DNA of 64,000 nucleotides, from assembly GCF_003590095.1 (NCBI RefSeq), contig NC_039481.1, forward strand, positions 13,237,895-13,301,894. The letters are read 5' to 3'. Positions 33,269 through 45,400 of this stretch are shown one piece after another. This DNA is from Trichoplusia ni. Lineage: Eukaryota; Arthropoda; Insecta; Lepidoptera; Noctuidae. Position 1 is the first letter of the stretch. The number at the start of each line of letters is the position of its first letter. The position numbers were made by a program, and so were the translations under genes. The notes beneath the pieces are model-generated. The model searched no databases and was not told where the DNA came from. It worked only from the letters and a program-made list of their open reading frames with translations.

Positions 33269-36200
33269 ATCATATTTTGAATTAGCAAATCATTTTATTT
33301 TCGTGGGGCATGATGTGGATCTTGATTTACTCGACAACATTTCTAATCTTATTTTGTTTTCTAAACTAAAAATTATTGGTAGGTATTTAGGTACTTATAG
33401 AGACTTTATCAGTAAACTATTTATTCAAGCAACTAGAAAAGGATTTTATTACAACGAAAGCAAAGATTCCTTGAGTACACCAACTGTAAATAAAATATAA
33501 TATGAACCTACGGGCAATATTCATTTCAGCCACAACTTCACGTCTTATCTCCACCAAAAGTTGACAAAGCGACGAAATCTAATATAATTTTCGATAGCTA
33601 TTCAAATTATATCAAACGCATTAAATCGAGACAGCATTATAGCAACACAAAGTTTAATTTAACTCACAATACATTTTCAAGTAACAAACGCCATTATTGG
33701 CTAAACATCGGCCAAAGAACCCGCTCTTGTGTCAGTTTCATTTGATATTTCCATTAAATTTCAATTTCGAGACTCATCTTCTCTGACAATGGATCGTTCT
33801 ACAATGGGTTTGAGCGAGTGCTTCTGTTGCACCTATATTATTTGTCTTGAATGTAATGAGAGAGTGGTTACTTGGAAAGAGCAAATTTCACGCCGATCCA
33901 TGTATGGTGTAAATCCAGGATTCCGAGCAACGTATTGTTGGGTATTCATTGATGATTTTTTTTCTGCTCCGCCCCGCTAGCCATTGTGGCCGGCGATGGC
34001 GGCGGATACAATTTTTCTCACATCTTTAGGGTTCTGTGAGCCCATATTACATTCATACCACAGCTCCACATTTTTCGACTGAAGCAAACTCTGTCTTTGG
34101 TCTTCGGTTTGTAACCAAAATGGTTGAAGGAGTTTTGTTTGTGAAGTTTAATTTTCACATTAGTACCTACTTCGTCTTATTCCAAGATTGGGATGATATC
34201 ATTGGAATATGTAAGTACTATATATGTAGTCACTTTTATTATACATTTCTTACATATGCTTCATTTTGAACTAACCGTATAAAAAAGAAAAGAAATAATC
34301 ATACAGAACCAAAAACCACCTGAACCCTTACCCGCCGTTATAACAATGGAGCTGCATTGTAACATTTGTATTTTAATACACACGACAAAATCGGTATAGA
34401 TAAATAATGCTTAGTTTTTTTTATCATTTGTTAAGCTTGAATGGTCGGTTCCAGAGCGTCTGGCCGGCCGGCGGCCATACTGACGTTCGTTTCGTTCATT
34501 CATCATTGCACCGTAGAATATATTCATCATATAATATACCACAAAGGTCCTTTGTATCTAATTTATTGGGTCCATAAGTATTGTGGGTGTTTTTGGAAAC
34601 TTGGTCGAGTTTTGAGAATGGCTGTTTCTATTGGTTCGTGTGATGTTAGCGGTCGAGTGCTTAGAAGGACTTTATGTGGATAGAGGTACACTATCAGTTT
34701 ACGTTCAGATGTGACTTTCCTTTGCTGATTTTAAAACTGATAAACTGTTTTCTTACGTTAGACCAACATAATTGTAACATTACTTTGGAGAATTGATTTA
34801 TGGTCAAGTGCATGTTTAGTCTTCGTCAGCTTAATTTTCAAAAAATAAAATTAAATGTTAATATCAAAACGACTCTACAAGCAGTCATAGTAATGGTTGT
34901 AAGCCTTCATTATCTTGATTCTTTAATATCATGGACATCCGGTGTCCGCCCACCGACGAATTTAATGTAATCGGTACATTACACACAATTGCTTACACCT
35001 TCCTTTTTTTGTTCGTGTAAACTGATCATGTGTGATATTGTATACTTGAAGCATGTCAGGTGTTGGATCATATAGCTAATCTTCTTTGGTAATGAATAGG
35101 TATTTGTCACCTGTAGTAGTGTTTTCATTTGTTTAATTATGATTGAAATTGTTTTTTTTTTCGTTTTTCAAACTTGGATACACTTTTAGCTTGAAGTGCC
35201 GGTGGGAAAATCTTTTAACTTATTTTTTATTTTTATCTTCGAAATCTAAACGTGTGGACATGATACAATGCCTTACATTTTGGCATAACAAAACGCTATT
35301 GTTACCGCTACTAAGCAAACTTTGACTTCTAATAATACCCAGACAACGAAATCAAGTTTATTAAGAAAACAATTTTATACCTAAAAGGGTGTTTATCATA
35401 TTTATCAATGTCTGTTCACCCCCTTAAAGATAGGCGTCGGACCGTGTCAGATCCTAACCAAACTGCCCGCGGCCAAGATTAGGAAACGAGTTATATCTTT
35501 CGTCCTCGTCTAATGCTTACTGAAAGAAAGAGACGGGTGGATTATGACGGGGTTTGAGCAGGTTTCGAAAAAATCCAATGTTACTTGTTCGACAGGTTAT
35601 AACAAGGAACGTGGGTGCCATTGTCCATTTAGTACGCGATTGTTATGGACTTAAGGTATTGAGGGTCGTTCTGAATGGAGGACATTAGGAAGTTTCATGT
35701 GAATGTTACAGAATATTTGGTGACTCCCTGACCTTGGGAGCGTCCAGTTGTGGCCATTGTAGGGAGGATAAAATGCTTTGAGATGTTTTAGTTTCCGTGT
35801 TCATCTCTTGCATGGACTGGTTTCTTATGGGAAGGATTAGGTTACTATTCACGCGATATTTTGCTTGATGTTACCTTGTTATGTTTGATCGGTGGTGATT
35901 ACTTAATTGGGCAAGTGATACAGTAGGCTGTAATTCAGGAACTATAGACTCTAGAACTATTACAAATTTCTTCGGTTTAATAATATCATACAATAAAACC
36001 ACCAATAGCGCTAGAACGCCAGTTTTACTTTTACATGTTTATTTTTTAACAGGATCAAAAATTCCGTCGATAATTATTAAAAAATAACACTCCACCGAGT
36101 CTTGCAACGTGTGATTTCTCACTCTTTTCTTTAAGATTTAATTGCGTGTAAATATTGTTTAAAGCCCAATTTTTTCAACAGGACAATCCGATTTTGCAAT

Positions 36201-36937
36201 CAATAACAAAATTAGAACTTAATTTCTAAAATTCTATCTAAGAAATAAAAAGTATCTAAAATATGTTTACCTTACCCCACCTCACCCTAACTCCAAAACC
36301 CTTCACATTACTTCATAACGGCATACATATAAAAATAACTATCCTTTGACGATTACACCTTTATAATCGGCCGAGCGATCTCAAAACGATTGGACACCAG
36401 AATCGAGAGACTACTTACCTAAGGGAACATGCCCCATGCTTCCATGGATTTCCCAAACAGATCAAAGCTCGCATGAAAAGCCACTTGGCTTTAAACGCCA
36501 CTTATGTAGCTTTGATTTTCTGAATAGAGCCTATTATGACCGCAGTTATTCGTCTGTTATATAAATTGATCGCTTTGAAATAAAATGGATCATTTTTTTT
36601 TAAATCAAAGTGAGTTGATTTTATTTTTAGGTTATTTAGAAATGTACCCACGTTAATTGTGATTGAGAGTGTATTTTTTTTGGTTAAGGTAAATTTTTGT
36701 TACCTGTTATGTGTTGATAATTGATTTTGTTCAAGATGATTCTATATATAGAAATTTAAAATTAAGAAAATCATTTTCCCCTTCGGTAGGTACTTTTAGG
36801 TTTAAAGAGTCTTTATTCTCAATAAAAACATTACATGTCACTTACTTGAGAACAGAAAAACATAAGTAAGGTTAGGTTCGACAACATTTGGTTCAGACTA
36901 AAAACAATAAACAAGTTCCATCGAATACATTCATTTG
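33269..36937. other. Intergenic, no recognised gene
   Basis: AT-rich DNA downstream of gene F. Open frames are short, mostly without context, and show no domain. Nothing convincing was seen. Confidence 0.55.
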
Positions 36938-37714
36938 TTAGATATTCTGATTTGAAAGTAAATATTGGCTAAGCTGAGTTTTGAATGCATTAAATGAGTG
37001 CAGGTGTCTTATGCGTGAAGGTATCTTATTGTATAGCTGTGCTCCTTCAAATGTGAGCATTTTTTTGCCGTAATTAGTTCTTATTTTTGGTAAAACCAAT
37101 AAACTTGCTCGCCGGGTACTTCGCTGACTGAGTTGTTTATATTGGGTAAGTGTAATATTTGTATGGATAGTTTTGTTGAGAACTTTTCTGATAAAAATGC
37201 ATATATTGTAGGTATATAATTGTTTTATAGTCATTATTTTTGTGTCTCTGTATATTTTTGTCGTTGCTGTTAAGTACGGATAGTTGAAGAGCATTTTTAT
37301 CAGTTTATTTTGTGTGATTTGTAATTGTGACAGTTTTGTTTTTGGTGCACTGCCCCATATTTCAATTAAGTATAGCAAGTGTGGCTTCACAAGGGAATTA
37401 TAAATAGTGTATCGCAATCTTTGTGGAATGCATCTGACTATATTGTGCAGAGCTCCGACTAATGACGAAAGCTTATTTTTGACGTAGTCAATGTGAACAT
37501 TCCAGGAGAGGGAGCTGTCTATTCTAAGCCCGAGATATTTTTCGCAAGATTTTAGTTGTAACGGCTCATTATTTATTGTAAGTGGATTAAATGGAGGGAT
37601 ATGTTTGTTTTTTGCCTTATATATTACATAGCATGTTTTCGACGTGTTTATTGTTAAAAGGTTGAACTGAAACCATGTAAATAGGGAATTTAAACATCTA
37701 CAAATTACAGGCAA
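36938..37714 (-). mobile_element. 5'-truncated LINE: C-terminal half of a reverse transcriptase
   Basis: An open frame of 258 codons on the minus strand. It reads through the region after the RT catalytic core of jockey/CR1-like non-LTR elements: 'LTINTSKTCYVIYK' near residue 20, 'YLGLRIDSSLSWNVHI' near residue 61, then a helical thumb region and the usual basic C-terminus. The YADD catalytic box, endonuclease and ORF1 are missing, so it is a dead insertion truncated at its 5' end. The frame is still open, suggesting a fairly recent insertion. At the 5' end (37695-37750) a short inverted copy of its own sequence is present. Not a host gene. Confidence 0.8.
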
Positions 37715-37750
37715 GTAATGACTACCTTATTTGCCTCTAATTTGTAGATG

Positions 37751-40700
37751 CCTTGGATAGTATAGATGGTATCCAAGGCCTAGGCTTATTTTCTGTTAAT
37801 AAAAGTAAGTACTTTGCTTTGCCAACTACGTCACTTGGTGAAAATCAAACTTATTTCTTAAAAACACCAGTTAAATAATACACTTTAAAGTTATTCACTT
37901 AATTCTCCATTATCAAACTGATGGATATCGGAAGCAAACACTGACATATGTTGTGTGACGTCACGGCGGCCATTTAATTTGTAATTTGATTACGTTTGTA
38001 TTAGGATGTCACCGTTTAATGACATTTAGGTGAGTATTGTGACAGTTGCAGCCATGCATAGCTAATGACAGCGTATGTTCTGTTATGGTAACTTGTAACG
38101 TGCTTTGCAAGCAATTTATTTTAATTGACAAATTACAAATGAGTTTGTTCTACTTTTTAAATTCCAGAAGCGTTTTTTTTTTATGTAAATATTTAAACAA
38201 TTAGACGTTAATTTTAGGCACTCGCAAAAGACGTCTGTAATAACGAAAGATGGATCTCATCTAGATAATACAAACAATTAGAACTTTTCACTTTAAATCA
38301 CTATCTTTTATCGGTATGTTCCTAATTATGTCACGTCCTAAAATATTTCGTTCACCTCTTTCAAAGTTATTTTCCGAAACACAACACAAACCAATTAATA
38401 ATATCATAGACACTAAAAATGTATCCAGAATTTAAATTCCGAATGCTGGTGCCATTCTGTCTGCCGTGGCAGACGTTACGGCACCTACCTGGCATCCGAT
38501 CCCTGTTGCATCCTACTCACACATACGAACGTATGATATATTAGAGCGAGACAACATTACCTCATTCCTTTCATTTGAATGAAGGTAAAAAAACATGGCG
38601 CAAGTACGATTTTGTTTGTTCTAGCCGCCCGAACTGACCCACGTCATTATAAAGTGTTATCACAGATGAATATATTTTTAATGCTGGCTTTTTTTCCTTT
38701 TTAAATGTGTGAGGAATGATATTTTTAAAATTTTTAAAGTATATGTAAGGTATTCAGAAGGTTTTTTTCTCATGGAGTCTATTATTTTTTAAACGTTTTC
38801 AAAAGCTTATGAACCTGCGTGGTGTCAAACACAATAACTGAAGAAGCTTGAAATTAATTAAATCGTACATCGTATTTCATAGTCGTCATAAAAAAATATA
38901 TGTCACGATTATCTAGTAATAGGACGGATAAACAATCGTACTCAGAGTATTACCGTATATCAATAACCCTCAACAAAATACCAACCTCGTTGTTTTAAAA
39001 CTCCTTCATGTTTGATGTAAGATTTTCCCATATACTATGGCCACCAGCGCCCGCGCATCGCGGAGTGATCGAACTCCATTTTATTAAAGGTTTTATTAAT
39101 GTACAAGGATGGTCGGAGGCATTTTTATATCCCTGCCTCGCTCCCGAACGAGCCGGCGTGACGTGGGAACTGAGAGCGGTGACTTTTCATATTTTTTTTA
39201 ATATAATGTCGCGTTTTTAAACCAACCTTTGAGTTGAATCGTATTTGTTGAGTCTGAGACGTAAATTGGTGTTGTTGAATAAAATAGTGATTGAAAATCA
39301 TATCTTCGTATCTAATAGTCGTCTGTTACGAGTGTTGTATGCATTACCCCGGAATTAACTTTAGTAGTAAGCAGAGGCGTGCTGTACTAAACAGAATAAA
39401 AGGATAGTTTTAAACTTTAGAAGTACTCACGTATCCTATTATATCGTCCTAAAAAGCTGGCATCTTTGCAATTGTATATCTATTGAAAGGTGATTGAGTG
39501 ATTTCTCCAAAAGTATAATTTGGTATGTAATATACTTACAATATCAGAGGCCAAGCAAAATAGACAAAAAAAAGTTACTATTAAAACTACACGACAGTTA
39601 CTTACGCCTAAAACATTCGTACGAAGTTCAAAAGCTATCACGCAATGATTTACACAACGAAATTAGACTAGGGTTGTCACACAAGGGGCGGCACAAACCA
39701 TGTCAAATTAAATTGCTCCATACAAAGACTGAACAGAATAATAAAGTAAACATTATTTATGGGCCGTGTTTTAAATCTTATTTTATGGGAAATGTGGTTG
39801 AAGAGCTTAACGGCAGCTTAGCAGGTGACAGTGTCCGGTATTGGCCGGTACTAGCCAGTTTCAGCCAGTTCTATCCGGTTTCTACTAGATTAATCATTAG
39901 GGGGATTTTTTGCCAAGTCATTGTGACGTTAGAATTAGTTACAGTTTGTACTGTACGTCATTGTTCGTATCGTTATTCGCATTGATTGGAGCTTTTGGGT
40001 CAGTTGGGAAAGGAAGGACTCTTTTTTTTTAACGTTTTATTCCGTTGAATAAGGAAATAGGTAAGTACGATAATAAGTGTTAATCATGGGAACGTTTAAG
40101 TCCGCACTTTGTACAAGTCACTTTTTGTACTGTTTTTTTTTAAACTAAAAACATTTCAACAGTATTTGATTACAGGAGAGAAAAAAAAGATATGCATGCA
40201 CTTAATAAAAATATATTAAACAAAAACTGTAATACGCAAAATCAGAAATTATTTCAACCCTCTACTTAAACCGGTAAAAATGACACTTATAAGAGGACCT
40301 ACTTACAAATTATAAATAAGCATTCTAACTAGAATTAATGTTCATATGTATGGATATTAGGCCTTTTATAAAAGGTGTAACAGTCCGATAAATTCATCAT
40401 AATTATTATTATTAGCCAACAGGGCCAAAATATTTGTCTGTTACATGAATGTCAGTAAGTCTAAGTAAATATTGATTAATGCAATTTTCCTAGGTTCTGG
40501 GATAAACCTTTGTTCAAGGTGGGAAAAATTAGAGACAAAAACTACTATTAGCTTTCCTTGTTATTTTGCAGCTTAGGGTTAACTAGTAACGGTCATATTA
40601 AACCGTCTAGATTTCAACAGCTTTGGAGTTTGTGTGTATTAAAATAAAATTTTACAGGGACTTCTGTTAATACTATTAAATATGTTTGCGTTCATTTATA

Positions 40701-41334
40701 TTCAATACACAACTGTTACTATTAATCGATATTGTGAATGTGATAAATATTTCATACCCTGTCCTTACAAATTGCTCTTGCAATGAAAAGGATCAGAAAA
40801 CTATATCTTCCACTCGATTTATTAAAACTGACATAAGTTACGCCCACTTAAACCCTAACGTGGTGCAAATTTACTAATAGTTACCCCTTTATGCAATTCT
40901 GATATCACTATCTCTCTCTGTCCTATGTGATTGAAGAGAGAGGTGAGTACATCCCTAAAAGCAATAAAGTTGTCAGCGCATAGTCACAAATTTGACGTTT
41001 ATTGCGAAATTATACTGGAACGCTTCCTATTAAGTTTTTGTTGATCTGTATTATTGATGTAATAGTCGTTTGTTATTTATTATGTCTGCTTTTTAACGTT
41101 TGATTTTCGTTAGAAAACATATCGTGCTTTCGGATCTTCTTATAGTATAGTAATACTCCTTTTAAGCAATATCTTTTTCCTCCTGTTCGAATGCTCTTCT
41201 TATAACTGCGGTTTAAGAATCAGCGTTATAAAGAATTCTCTGACGATCTGAAGCCACTATTTATCATAAGACTAAATAATAAAAACCCAGTTTAAACCAA
41301 AACTTAGCCATCGGAACGAAGAACTGCTAAACAT
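37751..41334. other. Intergenic, no recognised gene
   Basis: AT-rich apart from a GC-richer patch near 39040-39180. A 163-codon open frame at 39494-39985 opens with TTG and has no recognised domain. A 10-bp-periodic motif lies at 39835-39884 and a nested hairpin at 38448-38485. Confidence 0.55.
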
Positions 41335-42424
41335 TGTAACGGTGAGGGCCGCACAGGTAGGCTGTGCGGACCGTTAACCAATTAGGGAGAAAGAAAACCA
41401 GAGGTAGATCTCCAAAAAGGTCTTTAATGGAACTAGGTCCGGCTAGGTCGCGGGTTTGTGGCACAGGTAATTAAGTCCTCGCTTTTATATGAGTGAGGGG
41501 GTACCGTCCCTGGGGGGTCCACGTAGGGTGCCCGGTGAGCTGTCTGAAGCTGGCTGAAGCTGCACGGAAGCTAGCTGAAGCTGCACGGAAGCTGGCTGAA
41601 GATGGCTGAGCGGCCCGGTGAGCGGGCAGAGGCTGGCTGAGCGGCACGGAAGCTGGATGAGCGGCCCGGGAGCTGGCTGAAGCTGCCCAGAAGCTGGGGT
41701 CGCTGGCGTGACAACGGCCGCGGCCACCAGTAGGTGCTTAGCCGCCGGCTGGAGAGCGGGACCCGCAGAAGGTAGTGGGACGGCGGTAACCCGTAGGGTG
41801 ACCCCTGGAAGCGTGCATAGAGGTGCGTAGGTTAGCGGTGCCGAAGATGTTGGCCCGCATGCGATGTGGATGCTCCCCTAGTGGTCCCCAGGGCAGCACA
41901 GAGGCAGGGAAAGGGAAAGCTCACACATCGCAGCGGTTTACAAGGCAGATGGGTGCAATGACACGTGCTCAAGGCTGATGCAAATAAGTGCTTACACTAT
42001 CCAGAGCTCATTTTAGCCTTTAAAGGGGTGGCAGGAGGCTAGTAACAGCTGAAGGCACACTGAGTATTCACTTAACACTATTGAGAACAAGGGCAATGCA
42101 GCCCGCATGCATGGGATAACCTAAGACCGCGTGGTCGGTCAAGGCAAGCGAAACAGAACAAGCAGAATGGGATTAAATATGTGAAAATTAATATGAAGTA
42201 GGTTATCCCGTACACGGCACACACTTAGTTTAGCAATATACATAGAAACTCACCCAAGATTGGGGTATAATTACACCTTAGGAGTCGTGGCAGCAGCCGC
42301 CAGTTATGGCGATCGAGAGGGAATGTCACGTAGCCTCTCACATCTTGACGTTTAGGCACTAGGGTGGACCACTGCCGCCGCGTCCATGGACAATTAGTAA
42401 GTTGGCCATAGACGCGACGTTACA
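41335..42424 (-). mobile_element. Solo LTR of a retrotransposon (1,090 bp)
   Basis: Ends are TGTAACG and CGTTACA (7-bp inverted, TG...CA), flanked by the 4-bp direct repeat ACAT (41331-41334 and 42425-42428). On the minus strand, TATAAAA (41483-41489) is followed 55 bp later by ATTAAA (41423-41428), the expected order of promoter and polyadenylation signal inside an LTR. The element is much more GC-rich than its surroundings and includes degenerate tandem repeats of 'ctggctgaagctg' at about 41540-41700. No internal coding region or second LTR is seen. Confidence 0.78.
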
Positions 42425-42428
42425 ACAT

Positions 42429-45400
42429 GAGCATAATAGTGCCTAACCCTTTCAAAGAAACTACTTCTCTTGTATCTCATCCCAGATCTATGTTTTCTTT
42501 TTCTAAACACTTTTTTGCCATCAACATTTTTTCTCTAAGTTAAACATATAAACAATCAAGTATCAGAAAATACATAGGAATGGTAGTTAACTACGGTTAA
42601 CCATTCCAAACTGAGATTAACAAACCCTGTTAACTGTTATACTATCTTAAACCGAGATCAGAGTTAATGTCAACGTAACTTGTATTTAACTGGACTTTCA
42701 TATTATGATCACATGTCAAAAGGTTAAAAAAAAAATATGGGTTTGTTTAAACTATCTGGAATTGTGCGTGATAAATGTTGTATGAGAAAATGTCAAGTAC
42801 TAGTGTGAAAAATCATTTGATGATGACGTCGTTACGCCTGACGCCTACAGTATTAACTACGCTTTGTCTTAACTACGAGTAAGTACTGTTTACGATAGGA
42901 CCTCTAGTATTCTTCTGTAGTAATCAGTGCCACAGAACGAATTTATCATTGAATAGCTAACACATTGGCTAAGTTACTCAGTGCAGGCTGCATAATTGCC
43001 AAACCGAAAAGTCGTATTAAAAATGGGGATGTCAAATAGATGAATATGATAACGCAGTTATGCTGTTTCCTAGTATTCTATAAAAAAATAATCAAAAAAA
43101 GACTATTCCAAAGTTCAAAGCCGCTACCAGAATGATAAACTTTCTTTAATTAAAATTTATGTGAAAATTATACGAAAATCAATTACTAAAAACTCTAAAG
43201 CTTATAAAACAAAAAACTAACGACTTTCACTAGTTAAATTAGTACCTAATATAAAAATACGATACGATATAAATTGAATCTATTAGTAAATTGGACTAAA
43301 TAGGTAGCGTGGTTTTAATATTCATTGAAAATTTAATGTGGTGATCATTTCCAACGCGTCGTCGTAATATATGGGGCCGCTTAAAAGTGGACTTATTTTA
43401 TTAATGTCTGTGATTAAGTAGCTCGATGGTAGGTGGTATGTTACCAGAAAGCTCTGTTTATAATATTGCACTTCATTTTATTTCATTTCAAATACGTTTC
43501 TCCATTTCGTACATGACACAAATCCGTCCTTACTCATGTACCCTTATTTCAATCATTCACGTCAAACTAATTAGATAAATACGTCATAAACTGTTCTAAA
43601 TGATCTCAGAAATCTGTTATTTGCTTTTAGTCGGTTTTAACCGAGTAAATGAAAATTTCAAGATTAATCTGTTATATGAGGCTTGAGAACAGATAGGTAC
43701 ATTCACATGTGAACTGTATTTTTTGAAGTAGTCTATAAAAGTATTGAACGAACGGGCTTTAACTAAACCCAGCTATAATATAATGTTCTGTTAAGTATGA
43801 TAATGTGAACGCAGCATTAAGCTCTGTTCACACTTTCGCTACCAGCTGATCTCTTAGTTTCTCTTACGGTACATCTTAAGCATACAGCCTAATAACATTT
43901 ATGGCATGTTAACGAGGCAACATAACTAAAGATTAGCGTTTATGTAATTTGGGATTAAGGGCCGTTAATACCACTCCGAGGTGTTAATAACCTTATTTCG
44001 TGGTTTGTTTGTAAAGCGGTTGTATATTACTTTCTAAATGCTTTTTAAAATTCAGCGTTATTTTTTTCATAATAATAATATTTATTTATTTGCTTGAATG
44101 TAGGTTTACAATAAGTTGGTTACAAGTGTGTAGGATCCATGTACATTCGGCCATTAGTGCATGGCAACAAACAAATAGAGTTAGTTACTTTGGTGTGCTC
44201 TTTTGTAAGGTACTGGCTGAAAACAATTTAGGATGTTCTGGGTAAATTTCGTTTGGTCTTACAAGAAAAAAAATGGCAAATAATACGAAAACCGTTGTTG
44301 AGTATGTATGACTTTTTTTGGCAATAAACACGCTTTGACACGGATTGGTACTTGTAGAACACAATACACGATTTTATTAAAAAAGAAGGATTCTCTCATC
44401 CTTTTCTTAACACAGAAATACTAAAAATCACCGAAATTGTCTTCTCAATTCATCGATTTTTGCACAATAGACAAGTAAGGAATTGAGGACAGATGCGATT
44501 GTGCGACAACGACAAACGAAAAAAAATCGCAAACAAAAAAAATCGATTCACAGTTCTTGTCTTTGTATTCCCCCAATCGCAGTTATATTAAATTTAAAAC
44601 CCTTTTTAAATACAATTGAATGATATTTATTGCGTTTTTTTTCTATCGATTCCACCGAGTAATGCTCCAGATACTGACAATTGTTATCGAAGGTATAAGG
44701 GTGCGTTATGGGTAACTTGAGGTCATACTTACTCACACCCCTTAACTTCCTGTTAAGATTCTAGGGCTGTCACAAACTATACCAAAGTTTACGAAGCTGA
44801 ATTTGTTTTAAATTAAATTTAAAAATCATTTTTAAAGTGACAAGTAAATGGGAATTAAATAAAATTAGGTTCTGTCTAGTCAACCACACCACAAACTATA
44901 GAATATTACCACGCAACAATAGGTACTTTATTTCAGATAGTAGACACTAAACAGGAGAATCATAGTGTAAATAAAGTCAAAGTTAACTGATGAAATCTGA
45001 CCAATTCAAGAAGAAAATAATCTTCTTAAATTCGATTAACTTATCCGAGACTTACAGGAACTATTCCAAAGCAAATTCCTTTAAAAGCCCGTTTACACTT
45101 TTATAACCTAAAAAATAGACCGCCACAATTTTAATAACGTCGTTTTAATAAAAATATTTTACGACCTTCTTTGTATTAATATTAGGTTTATTAGTGAAAA
45201 CGAATTTAAACCGGTTAAACATTTAACTATGGCATAAATCAAAACAGCTTTGATTAATTATTCCTGATACGAATAACACATTCACTTTTGATATAAAAAA
45301 CGAATATAAATAAGATATTAAAACAGTTTGTTTTGGGAGAAACCAATTTCTATTAATAGAAATTTTTTAATTTTAATATGCCATTTTATTAGAAAAATAC

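Noticed and set aside
39494..39985. Open frame of 163 codons
   Set aside because: It opens with TTG, not ATG, has no recognisable domain, and its end runs through the 10-bp-periodic repeat.
41485..41727. Open frame with LQPASVQLQ-type repeats
   Set aside because: It is the tandem repeat in the U3 part of the solo LTR, not a protein gene.
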